13,868 nucleotides of DNA from CAIWAH01 sp043755815 (GTDB taxonomy: Bacteria > Verrucomicrobiota > Verrucomicrobiia > Limisphaerales > UBA9464): contig JAYUSF010000245.1 in NCBI GenBank assembly GCA_043755815.1, positions 1 to 13,868 of the forward strand, given 5' to 3'. The stretch's first letter is position 1; every line of letters starts with the position of its first letter. Both the position numbers and the translations under genes were made by a program. Below the pieces are notes generated by a model, which saw nothing but the letters and a program-made list of their open reading frames with translations, ran no database searches and was not told the DNA's origin. Below, one piece after another: positions 7,801 to 13,868 of the stretch.

Positions 7801-9323
7801 AACTCGCCCGCGAGGTTTTTGGACTCCGAACGATCGCGGGCGAGGTCGTAGAGCTCCCACGCACCGTCTTTGCCGGCCGACACGATCTTCCAGTCACCGG
7901 CTCGCAGCGCGCGATTGCCCTCGTGCAGCCACCAGATCGAATCGCGGGTCACGGAACCGTCCTGGGCCAACAGCGGAACCAGGCTGCGTCCCGGCATCGG
8001 TGGAAGCGACGCAGCGGACGTGGTCCGGGACGGCTGGGCGCCGGCGAGTTCGAGGATCGTGGGCACGAGGTCGACGAGGTGGCCCGGCGCGTGCCGAAGC
8101 TCACCACGCGCCGCAATGCCCTTGGGCCAGTTCACGACCAGCGGCGTGGAAATGCCGCCTTCGTGGACCCACGTCTTGTGTCGGCGGAACGGCGTGTTGG
8201 CCAGGCTCGACCAACCGGGTCCGATGCTGAGGAACGTTGCGCCGGTGCCGCACGCGGCCTCCGGATTGTGACCGTCGCCCCGCACCATCATCTCGGCACT
8301 GGCCCCGTTGTCGGAGAGGAAGAGCACGAGCGTGTCCTCCAGCGAACCCATGGCGCGGATCTGCGCCAGCACCCGGCCGATCTCGCGGTCCATCCGGTCC
8401 ACCATCGCGGCGTGGACCGCCATTTTGTCCGCCTGAAAATTGCGTTGGGCGGCCGTCAGCTCGGTCCAAGCGAGCGGCCGGTTCACCTCGTTCGGTCCCA
8501 GCTTGGCGATGGCTTCGGGAAACGCATACGGCGGTCCGACCTCGCGCTCCATCGAGGCCAAGGTGCTGCCCCCGATGCCCATGGCCTGCATCCGCCGCCA
8601 ACGTTCCGCCCGGAGCGCATCCCATCCGGCGAGATAACGATCCCGGTATCGTGCGATGTCCTCGGGCGGCGCCTGCACCGGGAAGTGGGGCGCCGTGAAG
8701 GCAAGAAACTCGAAGAACGGCTGGACGGCATGCTTCTCCGCGTGTTCCTTAAGACACTTGATGGCGTGGTCGGCGATCGCCGTCGTCGCATAGTAGCCGG
8801 CATTCGTCGCCACCGCCGGCAATGGCACATCGTCCTCGGTGTGGAGTTGCGGCGCGAAGTAGCGGTCGTGGTCGTTGAGGCTGTAGGAATGGTCGAAGCC
8901 GCTCTGCAACGGCTTCCCATCGAGGTGCCATTTGCCCGAGTGATACGAACGGTAGCCGAGCGGGCGCAGCCGCTCCGGCAACAGCCGGGCCCATTCCGGC
9001 CGCGTGCCGGCGGTGCCGCTTGGAATTCCTGGCACCGTGTCGCGGCGCACCTGCTGCGCGTAATAACCGGTCAGCAGGGCCGCCCGTGAGGGCCAGCAGC
9101 GGGCGGTGTTGTAGAACTGGGTGAACCGAAGCCCGCCCCGCGCAAGCGCATCCAGGTTCGGCGTCGCGATTTCGCCTCCGTAATAACCGAGATCGGAGAA
9201 ACCCAGGTCGTCCGCCACGATGAGCAGGATGTTGGGGCGCTTGGCCGGGGCCGTCTGGGCTGCTCCGGTCCAGACCCAGGCCAACAGGGCCAAACCAACC
9301 CGCAGAAGCGTGGAAGTGTTCAT
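4806..9323 (-). CDS. Exported sulfatase fused to DUF2341/LamG-like/Ig-like/SASA esterase domains
   Basis: The 1505-residue product begins with a typical signal peptide (about 1-23, hydrophobic core VGLALLAWVW, then AAQT), so it should act outside the cytoplasm. Residues about 29-525 form a complete type I sulfatase: metal ligands Asp38 and Asp39, the formylglycine motif CWPSR with Cys76, GKWH (130-133), His213, Asp338-Asn339 and Lys383. It should cleave sulfate esters once Cys76 is matured by a formylglycine-generating enzyme, not encoded here. After a proline-rich linker (about 533-565) come a DUF2341 domain (about 566-650) and a LamG/concanavalin-A-like domain (about 655-850). Two Ig-like segments (about 865-1045) and a SASA-type sialate O-acetylesterase-like domain (about 1148-1395) follow, the latter with GQSN (Ser1161), HQGEN (His1283) and CHF (His1375), then a C-terminal beta region. 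The ATG at 9323 is chosen because it begins directly at the signal peptide; an in-frame ATG at 9362 is the alternative. The frame stays open far upstream of 9323, but that part is antisense to the sigma factor and kinase and is not coding. Substrate unknown; a sulfated and acylated polysaccharide is a reasonable guess. Confidence 0.88.
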   Translation of the reverse strand: MNTSTLLRVGLALLAWVWTGAAQTAPAKRPNILLIVADDLGFSDLGYYGGEIATPNLDALARGGLRFTQFYNTARCWPSRAALLTGYYAQQVRRDTVPGIPSGTAGTRPEWARLLPERLRPLGYRSYHSGKWHLDGKPLQSGFDHSYSLNDHDRYFAPQLHTEDDVPLPAVATNAGYYATTAIADHAIKCLKEHAEKHAVQPFFEFLAFTAPHFPVQAPPEDIARYRDRYLAGWDALRAERWRRMQAMGIGGSTLASMEREVGPPYAFPEAIAKLGPNEVNRPLAWTELTAAQRNFQADKMAVHAAMVDRMDREIGRVLAQIRAMGSLEDTLVLFLSDNGASAEMMVRGDGHNPEAACGTGATFLSIGPGWSSLANTPFRRHKTWVHEGGISTPLVVNWPKGIAARGELRHAPGHLVDLVPTILELAGAQPSRTTSAASLPPMPGRSLVPLLAQDGSVTRDSIWWLHEGNRALRAGDWKIVSAGKDGAWELYDLARDRSESKNLAGELPGKVRELAERWEMQTQEHAALALRPEPSPKPAWKHSGSVHVDTTPEGANLPASASAQDFPLLVRLDQDFFDFSQAQPNGEDLRVSTATGEKLAFQIEQWDAARGTASVWVRVPQIKGNDRQKLRLHWGNADAVSESNGGGVFNESNGYLSVWHMDSPVKDEVGMLTTKDEGTTATVGAVGAARHFGGGQGLFGGDQIAGYPVGSGSHTSEAWLRPEKVNTTALAWGNEQAQGKVVMQFRSPPHINLDCYFSDGNVRSRSRLTNSQWVHVVHTYAKGDSRVYVNGVLDGVATSRATPLAIQSPARLWIGGWYGNYDFVGGLDEVRVSRVARSADWVRLQFENQKPLPTAVGSVVRPGSAFSVTPAQASVQEGGRVAFVAEAGGASKVYWILKAGGREEVVSVDRFRFTLEAGRVTGRKTAVLQFKAVYPAGVKTRDIPITVEEDIPDPIFTLQAPSAWDGRTAIEVVSQVSNLKAMQAKGAGELKTEWNVSPFAVIQERAPGKLILKRAQNSGQLTVTATISNGGNPVTQSVALTVTEPKREAWVARPPAKDEQPEEGQFYARDDRNEGALHYNGTLAEPADSVFLRLFADETLVKTETTKPGADQSYAFAVKLKPGLIRYRVEFGTTTAGQETVRHRVGNLVCGDAFIIEGQSNALATDTGEKSPPETNEWIRSYGRPSGDPKEDRGNLWCNPVWKAERGEKAELGWWGMELAKRLVESQRMPILIVNAAVGGTRIDQHQRDPANPADLDSIYGRMLWRVRQAKLTHGIRGILWHQGENDQGSDGPTGGFGWETYQQLFVDMAAGWKQDFPNVQRYYVFQIWPDSCSMGGREGSGDRLRERQRTLPQLFSNLSVMSTLGIRPPGGCHFPLVGWAEFARLIQPLIERDHYGKVPTGPITPPNLQKAAYVGGTTDAIALEFDQPVVWADGLAGQFYLDGEKGRVALGSVSGNVLTLRLKAASSAKQITYLKEASWNQDALLTGTNGLAALTFCEVPIVP

Positions 9324-9542
9324 GGGATTGCTCGCAGCCGATTTCCGTTCCGAGAGGTTCATGCCTGGCCGTCTGGCGCCGGCCCTTTGCATTCGGTTAA
9401 ATGTGATTCTCAATCGTCCCGTTCTTGATTCGGATTGTCGAAGCGATTTGCAAACGGCCCGCCCACCCTGCGGCCGAGATTGCCCGGTAACCTTTCTCCT
9501 CCAATACGTCAGGTCTCCGTGACATGGTTTCGCAGCATCCCG
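9324..9542. promoter_or_regulatory. Divergent intergenic region with A+T-rich pocket, likely holding both promoters
   Basis: This 219-base region separates the start of the minus-strand sulfatase-esterase gene from the plus-strand sigma factor. Positions 9391-9440 are about 42% G+C, clearly lower than the surrounding sequence, as expected of promoter DNA. I could not find a hexamer pair with good consensus on either strand, so no exact promoter is called. An in-frame GTG at 9519 with AGG at 9511-9513 could be an alternative start for the sigma factor. Confidence 0.35.
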
Positions 9543-10304
9543 ATGACCACTGAACCGACCCAGCCACCGCCGCCTGCGCCTTCGGCGAACGCGTCCGCCG
9601 GGTCGTTTCGCACCACGCGCTGGACACAGGTCGGCCGCGCCAAGGCGGAGTCGGCCGACGGGCGGCGCGCGCTGGCGGAACTGTGCGACGCCTACTACGA
9701 GCCTGTGGCGGCGTTTCTCCGTTGCGAACTCCGCAATGCGGACGCCGCCCGGGAGATGGCGCACGACTTCTTCGCCGGGGTGTTGGCGGGGGGAGCCATC
9801 GAGCGCGCCGAGCCGGGGCGGGGCCGCTTTCGTTCCTATCTGCTCGGGGCGGTGAAACATTTCCTTTCGCACCGCCGGGTGGCCGCGAGTCGTCTCAAAC
9901 GCGGCGGCGGGGTGGAGAACGTTTCGCTCTACGATACCGACACGGGCGAAACCCGGCCGATCGCCGATGGAGCCGCGTTGTCGCCGGATGCGGCGTTTGA
10001 TCGTCAATGGGCGCTCACGGTGCTGGCGCGTGCGTTGGAAGCACTGCGCGAGGAATGCGCGGCGGACGGGCGCGCCGAGTTCTTCTCGCTCGTCAAACCC
10101 TGGCTCACCGGCGATGCCGCCCACGGTGACCAGTCCGTGTTGGCCGAGAAATGCGGGATGAACGCGAACGCACTCAAGGTGGCCATTCATCGGCTGAAGC
10201 GCCGGTTCCGCCAGGTCCTGCGGGAAGAGGTCGCGGGCACGCTGGACGATTCCGGCGCGATCGAAACGGAGATGCAGGCCCTGTTCGCCGCGCTGGCAAG
10301 TTGA
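9543..10304 (+). CDS. ECF-type RNA polymerase sigma factor, paired with a Ser/Thr kinase
   Basis: This 253-residue protein fits the planctomycete/verrucomicrobial ECF sigma group whose genes sit beside serine/threonine kinases. After a proline-rich leader (1-20) comes FRTTRWTQV (22-30), the hallmark opening of this group. Region 2 spans about 42-118: ALAELCDAYYEPVAAFLR, then AREMAHDFFAGV, then GRFRSYLLGAVKHFLSHRR. Region 4 with its helix-turn-helix is at about 196-228 (SVLAEKCGMNANALKVAIHR). The linker between them is longer than in classical ECF factors. Its role would be to direct RNA polymerase to specific promoters. The ATG at 9543 is preferred because the residues upstream do not look like a domain; an in-frame GTG at 9519 is possible and the ATG at 9435 is less likely. 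The kinase gene starts 48 bases after the stop, so the two are probably one transcription unit. No anti-sigma factor is seen, which suggests phosphorylation as the control step (inference). Confidence 0.87.
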   Translation: MTTEPTQPPPPAPSANASAGSFRTTRWTQVGRAKAESADGRRALAELCDAYYEPVAAFLRCELRNADAAREMAHDFFAGVLAGGAIERAEPGRGRFRSYLLGAVKHFLSHRRVAASRLKRGGGVENVSLYDTDTGETRPIADGAALSPDAAFDRQWALTVLARALEALREECAADGRAEFFSLVKPWLTGDAAHGDQSVLAEKCGMNANALKVAIHRLKRRFRQVLREEVAGTLDDSGAIETEMQALFAALAS

Positions 10305-10341
10305 GGAACGAAACGTGGTAACCAATCGTCTCCATTGCGTC

Positions 10342-10345
10342 AGGA
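10342..10345 (+). promoter_or_regulatory. Weak ribosome-binding site of the kinase gene
   Basis: AGGA lies seven bases before the ATG at 10353. It is the clearest Shine-Dalgarno-like motif in front of any gene in the window and supports this start. Confidence 0.45.
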
Positions 10346-10352
10346 CACCGGC

Positions 10353-13300
10353 ATGAACGAATCCTCGCCAACGCCCGGTTCGTGTCCGAAGTGCGGCACG
10401 GCTCTTCCGTCCGCCGCCACGGCCGGGCTGTGTCCGCGATGCCTCATGGCGGAGGCGATGGCTGAAACGCAGCCCGACGCCGGGCCGACAGCTCCGGGCC
10501 AGACCGTCCCACCGGAGGAACTCGCGCCGCACTTTCCGCAGCTGGAGATCCTCGAATGCCTGGGGCGCGGCGGCATGGGCGTCGTCTACAAGGCCCGGCA
10601 GAAGTCCCTCAACCGCCTCGTCGCGCTCAAGCTGCTTGCGCCGGAACGGGTGGCGGACGCGAAGTTCGCGGAGCGGTTCGCGAACGAGGCGCGGGCGTTG
10701 GCGGCGCTCAACCATCCGAGCATCGTCACCATCCACGACTTCGGCCAGGCGGGCGGATTCTACTACCTGCTCATGGAGTTCGTGGACGGCGTGAACCTGC
10801 GCCAGGCGATGAAGGCCGGCCGCTTTACCCCCGAGCAGGCGCTGGCCGTGGTGCCGCCGGTCTGCGAGGCGCTGCAGTTCGCGCACGAGCACGGCATCGT
10901 CCATCGCGACATCAAGCCGGAGAACCTGCTCCTCGACAAAGACGGCCGAATCAAGATCGCCGACTTCGGCATCGCGAAGATGCTCCATGCCGACGGCTCC
11001 GACGTGGGGCTTGCGGAAAGCCAGCCGCCCGGCACCGCGCAATACATGGCGCCGGAGCAAAAGGACCACCGTCGCACCGACCATCGCGCGGACATCTACT
11101 CGCTCGGAGTGGTCCTCTACGAACTGCTCACGGGCGAACTTCCGGCGACCAAACTCCAGCCCCCGTCGCGCAAGGTGCAGATCGACGTGCGCCTCGATGA
11201 GATCGTGCTGCGCGCTCTTGAGGCGAAGCCGGAGATGCGTTTCCAGACGGCGGGAGACTTTCGGACGCAGGTCGCGACGATGGTTTCAACCTCGACCAGC
11301 AAGCAGGTGAAGGCGCCCGGTTCGGGCACGCCCTCAAGGCGCCTGCCCATGAGCTCCCCAAGCTACGTGGCGACGCCCGAACACATGGCCACCCTTTGGG
11401 GGAAATACGTCTATATCTATAGCGGCAAGGGGCGGCTCAAGCTCGATTCGAACGAACTGTCTTTCGTCGTATCGGATGGAGTGACGGCGATCCCGTTGAC
11501 GGCCATTCGCGGCCTCAGTGTCGGTCAATACGCGCGCTTCGCGAAGCCCCACCGGCTGGACTTCATCCGGGTCACTTTCGATGACGGTGGGCGCACTCGG
11601 TGTCTCTGCTTCACGCCCAACGAGGGCGCCTTCGAGGCGGTTTGGGATACCAACCTGGTCGTCGCCGAGTGGCATGCTGCCATCCGCGAAGCCGTGACTG
11701 CCGCCACCGGTTGCGAGCCCGCGATCACGCCAGCGGAGTCTCCCCGCAGCGGCGTGCAGCGGTTTTTCCAAGCCGTCCTGCCGGCGCGTTGGGCCGAGGC
11801 GGCAAAGCGGGAGTCGATGGGCTGGCATCTGGTCTGCAAGTGCGGCCATGCGGATTCCGTCTGGGCGCGGGGCGGCATCCGCTTCGGAGCCGCCGGCAAT
11901 CCCAAGAAACTGCTCTGGTGCCCGAGTTGCCGTCGCATGGGCATCCATGCCACCGAATGGCGAGGCCAGGCAGGGCGGGACGATGCCGCCTCCAGCACGC
12001 GACCGCCGCACACGCCCCCGTCGCGTAGCAGATGGATGGTTCTCTTGCTGGTGCTCGCAGCCATTCCGCTGACCTTCGTCGTCGTCATGACGCTGCTGTT
12101 CGTGGTTTGGAGTCGTGGTGGCGGAGACTCGCCTCCGCTCTGGGCCGGCGGGGTGATCGGTGGATCCGTCTTCTCCGTAGGGTTCTGTTTGTTCCTGCTG
12201 CTGCGGTGGCTTTGGATTCGTCGGAGCCAGCCGGCCCCTTTCGTCAGTCGGACGAGCCGGGCCATCGGCGTCGGCCTGCTTGTTCTGGCGACGGTTTGGG
12301 GAAGTTCACGGCTGATGGAAGAAAACCAGATCTTCCTGTCTCGCTCCTCGAACTCGGCCATGGAGATCCGGACGCAGCTGGCGCTGTGGATGAAAGCGAA
12401 GGCCGATGAAGGCCAGGCCCGCGGCGCGGCGAACCGCCTCAAAGCAGAGGCGGCGAGATCCGCGACGCCGGCCGAACGCACTCGCTTGGAACAGGAAGCC
12501 GTCCAGCAGGCCAGTGAAGCGGCTCGGCTGGCGACCGCAGGCGCGACCGCGCAGGCTCGATCCGAGGAGATCTCCGACTCGCTCAACGGCCTGCATTTTC
12601 CATCCGAGGCCAACGTCATGCGCGCGCTGTTTCCGACAGCACCGCTCCTGGCTGTCGGCCTGTTCCTGCTCTTGCGGCGTGGTGCGCCCCGCGTCGGCTC
12701 CTTCGTGGCGACTGCCCAAACGTGGAAGAGCTGGGTCGGTCTGGCCCTGTTCGTCGTGGGCGCGGGTGTTGCCATGTTCGGGTTATGGGCGATGGCCCAG
12801 ATTGCGAACGACCCGAGCTGGAACCCCGGCCGTTCCGAAGCGGTCGTGACGATCGGATCATGGGTGGTGGTCCTGGTCTGCGCGTGGGGCGGGTCCGCCC
12901 TGAGGAGTTCCGACCGGCCGGCGGACCCCGGACGTGGATCCCCTCTTCGCCAGGGCTTCCGCGAAACGATGCCGGGTTTTGGTGCCATCGTTGTCGCGTT
13001 CGCCGTGGCGCGGTTCCTGACGATGCAGGAGGCGCGTTCGCCGGGGGCGGTCGAACAGTTCTTCGCGGTGCCCACGCCCTTGGTGAAGTTCGAGTGCGTG
13101 CCTGCCGGCGTGAGCAACAACGTCGTCATCTTGGACGTGACCACGGATGTGCAGCGGACTTCGGCGGAGCTGCGGGTGGGATTCACCGGCGCCCGGTTGC
13201 CGGGTGAGGTGGAAGAGTCGTTGAAGGACGCTTTCTTCCCGCCGTTCAACGGAACATTCGTCAAGCCGGTGCCGCACTTGGGAAACCAGGCGTGGCGGAT

Positions 13301-13868
13301 ACTTCCTCCAGGGCGTCAGACTTGGCGGATGGGATTTGTGCTGCCGGACGCGGTGATCGCCCGGCGGGCCTTCGATAATCTCCGCCCAATCGGACCGCTT
13401 CCCGGCAAGCCGCGCCGCACATTCGCCGGCACGTTGTTCGACGTGCGGCTTGAGAACGGCGGGCAGTATGAGGCGTCGCTGCTGGTTTCTCCGGTGGTGT
13501 CGTCGGGGGATCCGCGCTGGGTCTCCGTCATGGGCCGTAGTTCCCACAATGAAACCGGCGTGGACATAAAGTGGGAGGTCCTCGCGTCCAGACCGGGTCT
13601 CGCCCAATTCTCCCGTGCCGGCACGCCGATTGCGGTCCTGCAGCCCCAGCACGAGCAACAGACGAAGCTCTACGCCGTCTCCGCCCGGTTGGAGCTCACC
13701 AAACTGGCCGCCAACCGCGTCCTCCTGGTCACCGAGGTTCGGGGCACAAAGACGCGCGAGGAGTTCGACGCCAACTTCCGGGAGCTCTCCGCCGAACTGC
13801 TCCGCACCGCGAGCTTCAGCGCGAAATCCATGGTCAACACGCGCATCGAGCTCTGCCAGTTCCGGGGA
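10353..13868 (+). CDS. Large membrane Ser/Thr protein kinase with sensor-like tail (3' end outside window)
   Basis: The frame is open for 1172 codons to the last base, so the gene is cut by the window edge. An N-terminal zinc-ribbon-like cluster has Cys11, Cys14, Cys27 and Cys30. The kinase domain (about 65-312) is complete: glycine loop GRGGMGVVYK (71-80), Lys93, HRDIKPEN (184-191), DFG (204-206) and APE (233-235). It should therefore be an active Hanks-type kinase phosphorylating proteins on Ser/Thr. Next come a probable PH-like beta domain (about 337-455) and a second cysteine cluster (Cys495, Cys497, Cys523, Cys526). Then there are about seven hydrophobic spans (roughly 562-583, 597-620, 636-653, 758-775, 795-815, 831-850, 874-890). 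An Ala/Glu-rich probable coiled coil (about 668-743) lies between spans 3 and 4. The tail from about 895 is of unknown fold and, with seven spans, would lie outside the membrane. The start at 10353 has AGGA seven bases upstream. The likely partner is the sigma factor 48 bases upstream. The PH-like and topology calls are by eye. Confidence 0.85.
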   Translation, partial: MNESSPTPGSCPKCGTALPSAATAGLCPRCLMAEAMAETQPDAGPTAPGQTVPPEELAPHFPQLEILECLGRGGMGVVYKARQKSLNRLVALKLLAPERVADAKFAERFANEARALAALNHPSIVTIHDFGQAGGFYYLLMEFVDGVNLRQAMKAGRFTPEQALAVVPPVCEALQFAHEHGIVHRDIKPENLLLDKDGRIKIADFGIAKMLHADGSDVGLAESQPPGTAQYMAPEQKDHRRTDHRADIYSLGVVLYELLTGELPATKLQPPSRKVQIDVRLDEIVLRALEAKPEMRFQTAGDFRTQVATMVSTSTSKQVKAPGSGTPSRRLPMSSPSYVATPEHMATLWGKYVYIYSGKGRLKLDSNELSFVVSDGVTAIPLTAIRGLSVGQYARFAKPHRLDFIRVTFDDGGRTRCLCFTPNEGAFEAVWDTNLVVAEWHAAIREAVTAATGCEPAITPAESPRSGVQRFFQAVLPARWAEAAKRESMGWHLVCKCGHADSVWARGGIRFGAAGNPKKLLWCPSCRRMGIHATEWRGQAGRDDAASSTRPPHTPPSRSRWMVLLLVLAAIPLTFVVVMTLLFVVWSRGGGDSPPLWAGGVIGGSVFSVGFCLFLLLRWLWIRRSQPAPFVSRTSRAIGVGLLVLATVWGSSRLMEENQIFLSRSSNSAMEIRTQLALWMKAKADEGQARGAANRLKAEAARSATPAERTRLEQEAVQQASEAARLATAGATAQARSEEISDSLNGLHFPSEANVMRALFPTAPLLAVGLFLLLRRGAPRVGSFVATAQTWKSWVGLALFVVGAGVAMFGLWAMAQIANDPSWNPGRSEAVVTIGSWVVVLVCAWGGSALRSSDRPADPGRGSPLRQGFRETMPGFGAIVVAFAVARFLTMQEARSPGAVEQFFAVPTPLVKFECVPAGVSNNVVILDVTTDVQRTSAELRVGFTGARLPGEVEESLKDAFFPPFNGTFVKPVPHLGNQAWRILPPGRQTWRMGFVLPDAVIARRAFDNLRPIGPLPGKPRRTFAGTLFDVRLENGGQYEASLLVSPVVSSGDPRWVSVMGRSSHNETGVDIKWEVLASRPGLAQFSRAGTPIAVLQPQHEQQTKLYAVSARLELTKLAANRVLLVTEVRGTKTREEFDANFRELSAELLRTASFSAKSMVNTRIELCQFRG

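Noticed and set aside
7341..9089. Open plus-strand frame of 582 codons opposite the sulfatase.
   Set aside because: Arg/His/Gly-rich translation with no motif, exactly antisense to a complete sulfatase; a by-product of high G+C codon use.
9398..9415. Partly Fur-box-like sequence in the divergent region (minus strand TGAGAATCACATTTA).
   Set aside because: Only one half matches the consensus (about 9 of 14 positions in total), and no iron-related gene is adjacent.
9324..11084. The minus-strand frame of the hydrolase stays open for 587 more codons upstream, which would make a 2092-residue protein.
   Set aside because: This stretch is antisense to the well-supported sigma factor and kinase domain, is arginine-rich with no domain, and would bury the clear signal peptide that starts at 9323.
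11525..13264. Open minus-strand frame of 579 codons opposite the kinase.
   Set aside because: Low-complexity Ser/Arg/Thr-rich translation with no domain; antisense to the continuous kinase frame.

Overview
The window is G+C-rich bacterial DNA. The codon use, the large multidomain secreted hydrolase, the DUF2341/LamG architecture, and the sigma-factor plus serine/threonine-kinase pair all point to a Verrucomicrobiota relative (Pedosphaera/Limisphaerales-like). Planctomycetota is the next best guess. This placement is inferred from protein style; no rRNA gene is present.

Layout: (1) 1-165 is short leader DNA with no supported gene. (2) 166-4536, plus strand, is a housekeeping block: uvrA (nucleotide excision repair), pyrH (UMP kinase) and frr (ribosome recycling factor), ended by a good intrinsic terminator at 4568-4601. 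(3) 4537-4805 is a convergent intergenic region carrying that terminator and a weaker one facing the opposite way. (4) 4806-9323, minus strand, is one 1505-residue exported enzyme. It joins a complete formylglycine-type sulfatase to a DUF2341/LamG/Ig-like region and a SASA-type (sialate O-acetylesterase-like) esterase. (5) 9324-9542 is a divergent intergenic region with an A+T-rich pocket. (6) 9543 to the window end, plus strand, holds an ECF-type sigma factor followed 48 bases later by a very large membrane serine/threonine kinase. The kinase reading frame stays open for all 1172 codons to the last base, so its 3' end is outside the window.

How it fits together: the uvrA-pyrH-frr block is ordinary core metabolism, except that uvrA carries an 82-base palindromic element built from (NNTCAGT)-like heptamers, inserted in frame and translated as about 28 extra residues. 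The accessory half looks like polysaccharide utilisation: an exported enzyme that could remove both sulfate and acyl esters, transcribed divergently from a sigma/kinase module that could sense an envelope signal and control transcription. The regulatory link is inference from gene order only.

The strongest observations are the in-frame repeat in uvrA, the sulfatase-esterase fusion, and the architecture of the kinase (two zinc-ribbon-like cysteine clusters, PH-like module, about seven membrane spans, long extracytoplasmic tail). I did not find a phage, CRISPR, toxin or defence system here.
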